Shown piece after piece: positions 25,783 to 34,005 of a DNA stretch of 42,581 nt. The stretch is from Bacteroidaceae bacterium (lineage in GTDB: Bacteria; Bacteroidota; Bacteroidia; Bacteroidales; Bacteroidaceae). The stretch spans positions 66,571 to 109,151 of the forward strand of contig JAGCFO010000039.1 of assembly GCA_017650105.1 (NCBI GenBank), written 5' to 3'. The notes under the pieces are model-generated. The model was not told the DNA's origin and did no database searches. It saw only the letters and a program-made list of their open reading frames with translations. Each line of letters opens with the position of its first letter. Within the stretch, counting starts at the first letter, position 1. Made by a program: the position numbers and the translations under genes.

Positions 25783-27177
25783 TTATTGGAGAAGAGATGC
25801 CAGTTTTGCGCGAAGCGAGGGACTGCGGAGCCAGCGCCAATCGGAGACGAGACGTCGCAGCTGCTCCATCCAGTCATAGACGACAGGAATGCTCAGCACG
25901 GAAAGCAACGTGAGGGCCAAAGCCCATCCCCACGCCAGATGGCTGAAGGCAGCAATAGCAACCCCCACTACGATAAGAGGCATGAGCGGGAGGCATGCGG
26001 CAAAGCGCCACGTATTGCTCCAGGCAGGATCTTTCGCACGGCGCACAAGCAGAGTGGCAACGAGCCATACGGGCAGGCTGATGGCAGCACACGTCACCAT
26101 AAGAGGAAGCGTCACAAGCAACCCAAGGGCACGGATTATCACGCGCCACAACGGGTGATTCCAAGAAGTAGAACCCACCGAGATGTGCTTTGCCTCACGT
26201 TCGTCCTTGAAAGAGAGTGACTTCTGGAAGAGCGTGTGCATAGCTTCGGGAGCCTTCTCGCGCTCGTTCAGGAGCTGCTTTATCTCGCGCTGGTTGAGAA
26301 CCGTTGCCTCGCGCAACGAGAGAGGATGGAAACGAGCCGTGCGCAGCTGGGCAAGTTCCCACAGCGCCTCGTAGTCGTCATCGTCAGGAACCCACGAGAA
26401 AAGCCCCTGGAGCGAAGTGGTGAGCTTATCGCGCAAGGCATTCATCAGCCTCGCCCTGTTTGCATCGTCTGACTGCGATTTCCCTTTTGCATCAGCCGAG
26501 ATTCCTTCTCCAGAAGAATTTTTCCCTTCTTCAGCGCGCGATATGCTTTCTTCATATTTCGTCGGGGAGGTCTCTTCTGTAGCGCGACTGAAATCCTCCG
26601 CAAACTGACTGACGTTGATAGGCTCGCCTACCTGCATCTCCACGTCTGCACGGAAACGGAAATAGTTGCTATACTCAATGCCAACGGGAACGATATAAAC
26701 GGGCTGCGCACCTGCGTCGTGGGCATCGAGCGCTATATGAAACAATCCTTTGCCGAGACGGAGCAGCGAGTGCTTGGTGCGATGCGTCCCTTCGGGATAG
26801 AGGCAGAGGGGGGTGTGATTCTTAAGCACCTCGACAGCCTCAGCTATTGCCTTGTCGTTGTCTCGCACGGCTCCATATCCGTCGCGGATGCGATAGATGG
26901 GGAGGATGCGAAGCCATGTGAGGACTTTTCGGATGAACGGCTTGCGGAATATGTCGGCGCGAGCCATGAAGACGACTTTTCTCCCTTCGGCAAGCAACAT
27001 CACGAGGGGGTCCATGAGAGCGTTGGTGTGGTTTGACACCAAGATGACGCTGCCCTCTTTCGGCACGCGCTGCCATCCGCTCACATGAAAGCGACGATAG
27101 CAGAGGCGCGTCGCCAGCTTCACGTAGCAAAGCCCGAAACTGTACCAGATATCATCGTCGTAAATGTGTCGTCGCAT
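25783..27177 (-). CDS. PlsC-type glycerophospholipid acyltransferase with C-terminal membrane region
   Basis: This 464-aa protein carries an acyltransferase domain of the PlsC/GPAT superfamily, which esterifies glycerol-phosphate or lysophosphatidate. The motif NHTNALMDP has His50 and Asp56, an H-x5-D spacing instead of the usual H-x4-D. The glycerol-binding motif appears as LYPEGTH (Glu129-Thr131). After the domain comes a hydrophilic linker (about 190-240), a Glu/Arg-rich region, and two or three hydrophobic segments at 340-430 (ALGLLVTLPLMVTCAAISLP; ACLPLMPLIVVGVAIAAF). Residues about 207-222 are encoded by a copy of the dispersed TCGCGA element. Its acyl donor and acceptor are unknown. 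It follows the symporter gene by 33 bases. Confidence 0.85.
   Translation of the reverse strand: MRRHIYDDDIWYSFGLCYVKLATRLCYRRFHVSGWQRVPKEGSVILVSNHTNALMDPLVMLLAEGRKVVFMARADIFRKPFIRKVLTWLRILPIYRIRDGYGAVRDNDKAIAEAVEVLKNHTPLCLYPEGTHRTKHSLLRLGKGLFHIALDAHDAGAQPVYIVPVGIEYSNYFRFRADVEMQVGEPINVSQFAEDFSRATEETSPTKYEESISRAEEGKNSSGEGISADAKGKSQSDDANRARLMNALRDKLTTSLQGLFSWVPDDDDYEALWELAQLRTARFHPLSLREATVLNQREIKQLLNEREKAPEAMHTLFQKSLSFKDEREAKHISVGSTSWNHPLWRVIIRALGLLVTLPLMVTCAAISLPVWLVATLLVRRAKDPAWSNTWRFAACLPLMPLIVVGVAIAAFSHLAWGWALALTLLSVLSIPVVYDWMEQLRRLVSDWRWLRSPSLRAKLASLLQ
26513..26561 (-). repeat. Copy of the dispersed TCGCGA element inside the acyltransferase gene
   Basis: On the minus strand this reads ATGAAGAAAGC, ATATCGCGCGC, then TGAAGAAGGGAAAAATTCTT, closely matching the intergenic copies at 29552 and 35139. 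It is read as YEESISRAEEGKNSS, a frame different from the one used in the LptB tail. It lies in the hydrophilic linker just after the acyltransferase domain. Confidence 0.8.
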
Positions 27178-27210
27178 AGCAATCGTTTATTAAGAGGAAA
27201 AAGCTGAGGG

Positions 27211-28188
27211 TTAAGCCTTCATGGGTTTGGGACGCATGAGCGAGGCAAGCGTCAAACCCGAAATAATGTGCCAAATGCCCCACCAGGCTGTCACAAACAG
27301 CATTCCTCCGTAGTGCACGGCACCCGAGTTCCACACGGCTGGGTCGAAAATGGAGGGATTAAGAAGCAGCGTCAGCCCAAGCCCCGAATTCTGGATGCCT
27401 ACCTCGATGGTTATCGAACGCCTGTCGGCGCGAGGCAGGCGCATGAGCGACGCTCCTCCGAAGCCCGTACCGAAAGCGCAGGCATTGTGGATAAGAACCA
27501 AGAGGAAGATGAAGATGATGTAGCTGACAAAGAGTTGCCAGTTAGGGATGAACATGCCCAGCACCATAGCGATGAACACTACGATGGAGAACACCGAGAA
27601 TCCCTTCTGAATCTTCTGCGTAAACTTCGGGAAGAAATGGGCGCAGAGGATACCCAGCACGATAGGGATGCCCAGGATGACAAACACCGTCACGAAGATA
27701 TCCCAGAAGGGGATTACCAGTTGGGGAATGGTGAGCGAGCCCGTGAGTCTGGCAAAGCGCAGATAGAGATTGCCCCACAGCAGGAAGTTGAGGGGCGTGA
27801 TGAGCGGGGCAAACACGGTCGACAGCGCTGTCATGCTCACAGACAGTTCCACGTTTCCCTTCGCATGCGAACTGATGAAATTCGAGATGTTACCTCCCGG
27901 GCAGCTTGCCACGAGAATCATTCCCAGCGCTACCATAGGCGGCAGGAACGAGCGCAGCAACACGATGAGAAGGAACGTTACGAGCGGCAGCCCGATCCAC
28001 TGGAGCGCGATGCCCGTAAGCACCGACTTAGGATGGGTGAAAACGCGCTTCAGCATGTCGACACGTATGCCTAGGGCAACGCCAAACATGATAAGCGCCA
28101 ACACAACGGAGAGCAAGGGGCCCGTTCCTCCCCCCAGATTGAGATGCACCTCATCGAGGCTCTGGAGCTGCGAATAAATAGAATTCAT
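27211..28188 (-). CDS. Bile acid:sodium symporter family (BASS/SBF) transporter
   Basis: This 325-aa inner-membrane protein, with nine or ten hydrophobic segments, belongs to the BASS/ArsB-fold sodium-coupled transporters. Conserved patches are LALIMFGVALGI near the N-terminus, ASCPGGNISNFISSHAKGNVELSVSMTAL (split by the first crossing region) and the second crossing motif EVGIQNSGLGLTLL. Substrates of bacterial members vary (bile acids, pantoate, other organic anions), so bile acid transport is not implied. It is the first gene of an apparent operon with the acyltransferase and GH16 genes. Confidence 0.9.
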   Translation of the reverse strand: MNSIYSQLQSLDEVHLNLGGGTGPLLSVVLALIMFGVALGIRVDMLKRVFTHPKSVLTGIALQWIGLPLVTFLLIVLLRSFLPPMVALGMILVASCPGGNISNFISSHAKGNVELSVSMTALSTVFAPLITPLNFLLWGNLYLRFARLTGSLTIPQLVIPFWDIFVTVFVILGIPIVLGILCAHFFPKFTQKIQKGFSVFSIVVFIAMVLGMFIPNWQLFVSYIIFIFLLVLIHNACAFGTGFGGASLMRLPRADRRSITIEVGIQNSGLGLTLLLNPSIFDPAVWNSGAVHYGGMLFVTAWWGIWHIISGLTLASLMRPKPMKA

Positions 28189-28268
28189 ATTCTGAAAAGT
28201 GTGTTACTTGAAGTTTAATTTCTGTGAAACAAAAGCAAGCCGGAGCGAGGGTCTGGCAAGCGAAGTGG

Positions 28269-28301
28269 AAGAGGCGTAACCCTCGTTCAGGGACACCTCT
28301 T
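28269..28301 (-). terminator. Hairpin after ackA
   Basis: AAGAGG (28269-28274) pairs with CCTCTT (28296-28301), with an inner CCCT/AGGG pair. It starts 7 bases beyond the ackA stop on the minus strand. No clear U-run follows, so termination strength is uncertain. Confidence 0.5.
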
Positions 28302-28308
28302 CTATCGT

Positions 28309-29507
28309 TTATCCCTGCACGAGGGCAAGTGTATCGCTTGCAATCATCATCTCTTCATCCGTCGGGATGACGCAAACGGTAACGGGCGAGTCAGGAGCGG
28401 AGATGACAGCCTCCTCGCTGCGCGTGACAAGGTTCTTCTCCTTGTCGAGCTTGACGCCGAGGAACTCAAGCCCCTCGAGCGAGCCTCCGCGAATCTCGTA
28501 CTGATTCTCGCCCACTCCTCCTGTGAAGAGAATGATGTCCACTCCTCCCATCGCAGCAGCATAGGCTCCGATGTACTTGCGGATTCGATAGCAGTACATG
28601 TTGATTGCCAGCACGCTGCGGGGGTGTCCCTCCCGATTTCCGGCAAGCACCTCACGCATGTCGCTCGAACGTCCGCTGATGCCTCCCAATCCGCACTTCT
28701 TATTGAGGAAGTTCGAAACCTCTGCCGGAGTGAATCCCTCCTTTTCCATAATGAACGTAACGGCTCCTCCGTCGATGTCTCCGCTGCGGGTGCCCATCAT
28801 GAGTCCCTCCAATGGAGTAAGTCCCATCGTGGTGTCGATGCACTTGCCGTCGACGATAGCTGCCATACTTGCGCCGTTGCCGATGTGGCAAGTGATGATG
28901 CGCTTTCCTTTGGGCGACACGCCGAGGTAGTCGCACACGCGCTGCGAAACGTAGCGGTGACTGGTGCCGTGAAAGCCGTAGCGGCGTATTCCGTAGCGCT
29001 CGTAGAGCTCATAGGGAAGGGCATACATATAGGCGTAGTCGGGCATCGTCTGATGGAAAGCGGTATCGAAGACTCCTACCTGAGGAACGTCGGGAAGCAG
29101 CTCGCTCACAGCCTCAATACCCTTCAGGTTGGCAGGATTGTGCAGGGGAGCCAAGTCGTTGCAGGCAGCAAAAGCCTCCAGCACCTCCTTGTTGAGCAAC
29201 ACCGATTCCTTGAAACGCTCTCCCCGTGCACCATACGGTGGCCTACGGCATCCAGCTCGTCAAGAGAGCGAAGGGCGCCGTACTCGCTGCCCGTGAGGAT
29301 GTCGAAGACGAACTTCACGCCTGCCGTGTGCTCGGGAATCTCGCGCTCGATGATTTTCTTGGTGCCGTCGGGCAGAGTAATCTTGAGGAACGAGTCTGGC
29401 ATGCCGATTTTCTCGATGCCGCCTTGAGCTAGGACGCTCTTCTGAGTCATATCGAACAGTTTATACTTGATGGACGAACTTCCGCAGTTTAAGACTAATA
29501 TTTTCAT
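28309..29507 (-). pseudogene. ackA: Acetate kinase, split by a one-base frameshift
   Basis: Acetate kinase converts acetyl phosphate and ADP to acetate and ATP, after Pta. The gene runs from ATG 29507 (MKILVLNCGSSSIKYKLF, phosphate-binding N-terminus) to a TAA at 28309. The first frame reads correctly to VGHRMVHG and then becomes nonsense. The second frame resumes with ERFKESVLLNKEVLEAF and continues to the end with family motifs FDTAFHQTMP, RRYGFHGTSHRYV and HIGNGASMAAI. Restoring one base to the G-run opposite 29222-29225 (four G now, five expected for HGGERF) gives one chain of about 399 aa, the family length. It may be a true recent mutation or a homopolymer sequencing error. The rest of the gene shows no decay, which favours an error or a very recent event. 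Confidence 0.88.
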
Positions 29508-29551
29508 GTGGTAAATGGTTATCTATGTATGTTTTCTTCTTCCTTGATTTT

Positions 29552-29592
29552 GGAGAACAAATATCGCGATATGAAGAAGGGAAAAATTTTTA
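29552..29592 (+). repeat. Dispersed TCGCGA element between pta and ackA
   Basis: Starts GGAGAACAAATATCGCGATA, then TGAAGAAGGG and five A plus five T. The first 29 bases are identical to the minus strand of 5244-5272. It lies in the 150-base gap between pta and ackA and, like the copies at 5230 and 35139, is oriented against the transcription of its flanking genes. Confidence 0.88.
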
Positions 29593-29657
29593 TTTAGAAA
29601 GAATAATTTTTTTTGAAGCAAGCAAATTTTCACGTTCCTTGTTCAGCCGGCAGAGTG

Positions 29658-30671
29658 CTATGCTTTCTTTGCGGCAATTGCCTGGTTTGCCGTGATAGCA
29701 ACCATCTTGTAGACGTCGTCGACGGAGCATCCGCGGCTCAAGTCATTCACAGGACGTGCGATTCCCTGAAGGATAGGACCGAGGGCTTCGGCGTTGCCCA
29801 GGCGCTGCACCAGTTTATAGGCTATGTTGCCTACTTCCAGGTTAGGGAACACCAGCACGTTGGCGTGTCCGGCAATAGCGCTGCCTGGAGCCTTGCTCTC
29901 GCCCACGCTGGGCACGAGGGCTGCATCGGCTTGCAGCTCGCCGTCGATTTTCAGCTCGGGACGCAGCTCACGGGCAAGGGAGAGGGCCTCTGTCACCTTG
30001 TCAACCAATTCGTGCTTGGCAGAGCCTTTGGTGGAGAAGCTGAGGAGGGCAACGCGGGGGTCTTCGAAACCTGCTACGGCGCGTGCGGTGTCGGCTGTGC
30101 ACACAGCAATCTGGCTCAGCTGGGCAGCATCGGGCACGGGGGTTACGGCGCAGTCGCCGCACACGAGGATGCCGTTCTCTCCATACTGAGGAGTCTGTGT
30201 GAGCATGATGAAGGCCCCGCTCACGCATGTGATGCCGGGAGCCGTCTTGATAATCTGCAGCGCAGGGCGCAGTACGTTGCCCGTAGTGTTGCGGGCACCC
30301 GCCAGCTGTCCGTCGGCATCGCCTGCCTTAATGATGAGGCAGCCCAGATAGAGAGGGTCGAGCACCAGCTGCTGAGCCTGCTCAAGGGTCATGCCCTTCT
30401 TCTGGCGCAGCTCGAAGAGCAGCTGCGCATAGGCCTCCTTTTTCGGATGGTTCTGTGGGTCGACGATGGTTGCCTGCCCTATGTGGGAGAGTCCCCACTT
30501 CTCGGCAAGCGACAGAATCTCAGTTGGGTTGCCGATGATGATAAGGTCAGCCACTCCGTCGGCAAGAATACGGTCGGCAGCCTTCAGGGTGCGCTCTTCC
30601 GTACCTTCGGGGAGAACGATGCGCTGCTTATCTGCCTTTGCACGCGCAATAATTTCGCTAAGTAATTCCAT
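29658..30671 (-). CDS. pta: Phosphate acetyltransferase
   Basis: Pta converts acetyl-CoA and phosphate to acetyl phosphate, feeding acetate kinase for fermentative ATP. The start MELLSEIIARAKADKQRIVLPEG at 30671 gives 337 aa, the size of the short single-domain Pta; an in-frame codon at 30713 lies in the leader. Family patches are RIVLPEGTEERTLKAA, DGQLAGARNTTGNVLRPALQIIKT, and the C-terminal NVLVFPNLEVGNIAYKLVQR. No N-terminal DRTGG regulatory domain is present. It is transcribed ahead of ackA from the promoter at 30740-30769. Confidence 0.95.
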   Translation of the reverse strand: MELLSEIIARAKADKQRIVLPEGTEERTLKAADRILADGVADLIIIGNPTEILSLAEKWGLSHIGQATIVDPQNHPKKEAYAQLLFELRQKKGMTLEQAQQLVLDPLYLGCLIIKAGDADGQLAGARNTTGNVLRPALQIIKTAPGITCVSGAFIMLTQTPQYGENGILVCGDCAVTPVPDAAQLSQIAVCTADTARAVAGFEDPRVALLSFSTKGSAKHELVDKVTEALSLARELRPELKIDGELQADAALVPSVGESKAPGSAIAGHANVLVFPNLEVGNIAYKLVQRLGNAEALGPILQGIARPVNDLSRGCSVDDVYKMVAITANQAIAAKKA

Positions 30672-30739
30672 TTTGCAATATTTGATAGTTGTTGAAATGC
30701 TTGGTTTGTCCAAAAATCTCCTATTTTAATAATTAGCGA

Positions 30740-30769
30740 CAAAGATACAAAAATCAAAGCGAAGAACAA
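30740..30769 (-). promoter_or_regulatory. Promoter for pta-ackA
   Basis: On the minus strand TTG (30769-30767), a 19-base spacer and TATCTTTG (30747-30740) match the Bacteroidetes consensus. The leader to the pta ATG is about 60 bases. Confidence 0.8.
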
Positions 30770-30991
30770 AGGAATTTCCTCATTTTTTCCGAGAAAAAAA
30801 TGTCGGCTTGTTCTTTTCCCTTTCATACGCTGTTAATCCTCTCCGGCACAAGTTTCTCGGCAGACAACGACATCGTGCGACGCCTCCTCCCTTGCGAAAC
30901 GAAGAAACTGACGTCGTTTTTCCCTTCAAAACCCGTCATTTTCTGCAACTATATACGTCTAAAAACAAAAAACCACTCAATTTTTGCAAAA

Positions 30992-31025
30992 AATATGCGA
31001 ATTATTAGGTCAATATCCGAATTAT
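30992..31025 (+). promoter_or_regulatory. Candidate operator: two 14-bp direct repeats before the arginine operon
   Basis: AATATGCGAATTAT (30992-31005) and AATATCCGAATTAT (31012-31025) differ at one base and are spaced exactly 20 bp, nearly two helical turns, on one face of the DNA. They cover the -33 region of the arginine operon promoter, where a TTG is missing. An ArgR-like regulator is a reasonable guess, not shown. The rest of the 30770-30991 gap is A/T-rich and holds nothing I recognise. Confidence 0.55.
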
Positions 31026-31028
31026 ATG

Positions 31029-31036
31029 TAATTTTG
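31029..31036 (+). promoter_or_regulatory. -7 box of the arginine operon
   Basis: TAATTTTG fits TAnnTTTG, 35 bases before the ATG at 31072. The lack of a TTG at -33 suggests a weak or regulated promoter overlapping the repeats at 30992-31025. Confidence 0.6.
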
Positions 31037-31071
31037 CCGCACTAAAAACAAAAACCTATACACCATTTGTT

Positions 31072-31665
31072 ATGGAATCAAAAGAAATTGAGGTTGTATA
31101 TGCCGACGAATCGCACGTGAAATATGCAGAACATATCTGCCGGCTGATTTACGAGTCGGCGCAGCAACGTGGAACAGGCATTGCCAAACGTACTCCAGAG
31201 TACATATCGAATAAAATGACTGGCGGAAAAGCCGTCGTAGCTCTCGACGGAGACAAGCTGGTAGGCTTCAGCTACATCGAATGCTGGGATCACGGCGACT
31301 ATGTTGCCACATCGGGATTGATCGTCGACCCCGACTACCGCAAGCAGGGACTTGCTTCGCGCATCAAGGAGAAGACCTTTGAGCTGGCACGCGAGCGCTT
31401 CCCCTATGCTAAGATTTTCAGCATCACCACATCCCCCGCCGTGATGAAGATGAACCTGCGCTTGGGATACATCCCCGTGACGCTGGGCGACCTTACGAAA
31501 GACGACGAATTCTGGAAGGGATGCGAGGGGTGCTGCAACTACGACGTACTCACACGCAACCATCGCTGCATGTGTCTCTGTACAGGCATGATGTTCGACC
31601 CCCGAGGGCAGAAGAAAAAGGAGGAGAAGAAATCCTTCCTGAAACGCCTCTTCGGCAAGAACTGA
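31072..31665 (+). CDS. GNAT acyltransferase, probable first enzyme of arginine synthesis
   Basis: The 197-aa protein has a GNAT fold: GFSYIECWDHGDYVATSGLIVDPDYRKQGLA contains the strand-beta4 and the acetyl-CoA loop, here RKQGLAS in place of the classic RxxGxG/A. A Cys-rich patch (CEGCCNYDV, CMCLCTGMM) and a Lys-rich end follow. It heads the arginine operon, which otherwise lacks an argA or argJ. The inference is that it acylates glutamate, with acetyl-CoA or, given the ArgF' type, succinyl-CoA. Similar GNAT genes lie at this place in other Bacteroidetes. The specific activity is not shown by the sequence. The Cys cluster is unusual for GNATs and might bind metal. Confidence 0.75.
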   Translation: MESKEIEVVYADESHVKYAEHICRLIYESAQQRGTGIAKRTPEYISNKMTGGKAVVALDGDKLVGFSYIECWDHGDYVATSGLIVDPDYRKQGLASRIKEKTFELARERFPYAKIFSITTSPAVMKMNLRLGYIPVTLGDLTKDDEFWKGCEGCCNYDVLTRNHRCMCLCTGMMFDPRGQKKKEEKKSFLKRLFGKN

Positions 31666-31713
31666 TAGAAGCACAACATTCATTCATCCGACAAACAAAA
31701 AAAGCATATAATC

Positions 31714-32940
31714 ATGACTCAAGAGAAGAAAAAAGTAGTAGTTGCCTTCAGCGGAGGACTCGACACTTCATTCACCGTGATGTACCTCGCACAGGAAAAA
31801 GGATACGACGTGTATGCCGCTTGCGCCGACACGGGCGGATTCTCGGCAGAGCAACTGAAAACCAACGAGGAGAACGCCTACAAGTTGGGCGCCAAAGGTT
31901 ACGTGACACTCGACGTCACACGCGAATACTACGCTAAGAGCATCCGATACATGGTGTTCGGCAACGTATTGCGCGGAGGAACCTATCCTATCAGCGTCTC
32001 CTCGGAGCGCATCTTCCAGGCAATGGCTATCGCCCGCTACGCTAAGGAGATAGGCGCCGATGCTATCGCACACGGCTCGACAGGAGCCGGAAACGATCAG
32101 GTTCGCTTCGACATGACGTTCCTGGTGATGGCCCCAGGAATAGAGATTATCACCCTCACACGCGATATGGCTCTCACGCGCCAGTTTGAGATTGACTATC
32201 TGAACGAGCACGGATTCCCTGCCGACTTCAAGAAACTGAAATACTCGTACAACGTAGGCCTATGGGGTACCAGCATCTGCGGAGGAGAGATTCTCGACTC
32301 AGCGCAGGGGCTGCCCGAGCAAGCCTATCTGAAGCAAATTGAGAAGCAAGGCACGGAGCAGATTCGACTGCAGTTCACCAACGGAGAGCTCACGGGCGTC
32401 AACGGCAAGACGTTTACCGACGGAGTGAAAGCCATCCAGTATGTGGAAAGCATCGCAGCTCCCTACGGCATAGGGCGCGACATGCACGTGGGCGACACCA
32501 TAATAGGAATAAAGGGGCGCGTGGGATTCGAGGCAGCAGCACCGATGCTCATCATCGCAGCACACAAGTTCCTCGAGAAATTCACCCTCAGCAAGTGGCA
32601 GCAGTACTGGAAAGACCAAGTAGCCAACTGGTACGGGATGTTCCTCCACGAGAGCCAGTATCTGGAGCCCGTGATGCGCGACATCGAGGCTATGCTCGAG
32701 AGCAGTCAGCGCAACGTCACAGGTACCGTAATCATGGAACTCCGTCCCTACTCTTACTTCGCTGTGGGAGTGGAATCCGAAAACGACCTTGTGAAGACCA
32801 AGTTTGGCGAATACGGAGAGATGCAGAAAGGATGGACCAGCGAGGAAGCCAAAGGATTTATCAAAGTCACCTCCACCCCTCTGCGCGTCTACTACGCCAA
32901 CCACAAGGAGGAAGGTGAGAAGCTGGAAAACGAACTCTGA
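31714..32940 (+). CDS. argG: Argininosuccinate synthase
   Basis: ArgG joins citrulline and aspartate with ATP to form argininosuccinate. The 408-aa length is normal. The N-terminal ATP-binding P-loop AFSGGLDTSF is at residues 11-20, and AHGSTGAGNDQVRFD is the citrulline/ATP patch. GIKGRVGFEAAAPMLIIAAHKFLE is conserved C-terminally. It is second in the operon, with a 48-base gap after the GNAT gene and 22 bases before argC. Confidence 0.95.
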   Translation: MTQEKKKVVVAFSGGLDTSFTVMYLAQEKGYDVYAACADTGGFSAEQLKTNEENAYKLGAKGYVTLDVTREYYAKSIRYMVFGNVLRGGTYPISVSSERIFQAMAIARYAKEIGADAIAHGSTGAGNDQVRFDMTFLVMAPGIEIITLTRDMALTRQFEIDYLNEHGFPADFKKLKYSYNVGLWGTSICGGEILDSAQGLPEQAYLKQIEKQGTEQIRLQFTNGELTGVNGKTFTDGVKAIQYVESIAAPYGIGRDMHVGDTIIGIKGRVGFEAAAPMLIIAAHKFLEKFTLSKWQQYWKDQVANWYGMFLHESQYLEPVMRDIEAMLESSQRNVTGTVIMELRPYSYFAVGVESENDLVKTKFGEYGEMQKGWTSEEAKGFIKVTSTPLRVYYANHKEEGEKLENEL

Positions 32941-32962
32941 CATACCCGACAACACACGCCGA

Positions 32963-33934
32963 ATGGACAAGATTAGAATAGGAGTCATCGGAGGAGCAGG
33001 CTACACGGCAGGCGAGCTGCTGCGCCTGCTCATCAACCATCCTGCAGCGGAGATTGCCTTCGTGCACAGCAGCAGCCAGGCTGGGCTGCCTATAGCAGAC
33101 ATTCACAGCGGGCTGTACGGAGAAACAGAGCTGACGTTTGCCTCGCAATACGACCTGAAAAGCATCGACGTGCTCTTCCTCTGCTCGGGACACGGGGCAA
33201 GCAGCGCTTTCTGGAAGGAGAACGAGCGCCCCACATCGCTGAAGGTTATCGACTTGGCACAGGACTTCCGCGACGAGTCGGAGGGCTATGTCTACGGCCT
33301 TCCCGAATGGCAAAGGGAAAAGATAGCGTCTGCCAACCTCGTGGCAAACCCGGGATGTTTCGCTACAGCAATTCAGCTTGCCCTGCTTCCGCTTGCCGCT
33401 CACAAGCTGCTGACGGAGGAGGTGAACATCAACGCTATCACAGGCTCAACGGGAGCTGGCGTCAAGCCCGGTGCGACAACGCATTTCAGTTGGAGGACGG
33501 ATAATCTCTCGGCATACAAGGTGTTTGAGCATCAACACCTCATCGAAGTCACCCGCAACCTGTCTCTGCTGCAGGGCACGCCCTCGCTGCCGAACCTCAA
33601 CTTCGTGCCGATGCGCGGCGATTTTGCACGCGGCATCTTCGCTTCCGTGCACACCTTCTGCCCCCTCAGTGACACCGAAGCCACAGAGCTCTATACCGAC
33701 TTTTACTCCCCTGCCGCCTTCACCTTCGTTGCCAAGCGCAGCGTAGACCTCAAGCAGGTAGTCAACACCAACAAATGCCTGCTCTCGCTCGAGAAGCACG
33801 GCGACAAACTTGTCGTCTGCTCCGTGATAGACAACCTGCTGAAGGGCGCCAGCGGGCAAGCAGTGCAGAACATGAACCTCATGTTCGGGCTCGACGAGCA
33901 CACAGGGCTGCGCCTGAAGGCAAGCGCCTTCTGA
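32963..33934 (+). CDS. argC: N-acyl-gamma-glutamyl-phosphate reductase
   Basis: ArgC reduces the acylated glutamyl phosphate to the semialdehyde with NADPH. The true start is ATG 32963 (MDKIRIGVIGGAGYTAGELLRLL), giving 323 aa; the frame is open upstream but only inside argG. The Rossmann GGAGYTAGE and the active-site patch NPGCFATAIQLAL (nucleophile Cys) are visible, with GSTGAGVKPGATTHFSWR and a C-terminal LLKGASGQAVQNMNLMFG. Whether its substrate carries acetyl or succinyl cannot be read from the sequence. Confidence 0.95.
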   Translation: MDKIRIGVIGGAGYTAGELLRLLINHPAAEIAFVHSSSQAGLPIADIHSGLYGETELTFASQYDLKSIDVLFLCSGHGASSAFWKENERPTSLKVIDLAQDFRDESEGYVYGLPEWQREKIASANLVANPGCFATAIQLALLPLAAHKLLTEEVNINAITGSTGAGVKPGATTHFSWRTDNLSAYKVFEHQHLIEVTRNLSLLQGTPSLPNLNFVPMRGDFARGIFASVHTFCPLSDTEATELYTDFYSPAAFTFVAKRSVDLKQVVNTNKCLLSLEKHGDKLVVCSVIDNLLKGASGQAVQNMNLMFGLDEHTGLRLKASAF

Positions 33935-34005
33935 CAAAGCAGCGCTTACGACATCGTTGGCAAACAACAAAACACCATTCAGAAACCAAGAGACACTACA
34001 GACAA

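Noticed and set aside
27268..28074. 268-codon plus-strand frame over the symporter
   Set aside because: Highly charged, His/Glu/Arg-rich antisense product without any domain.
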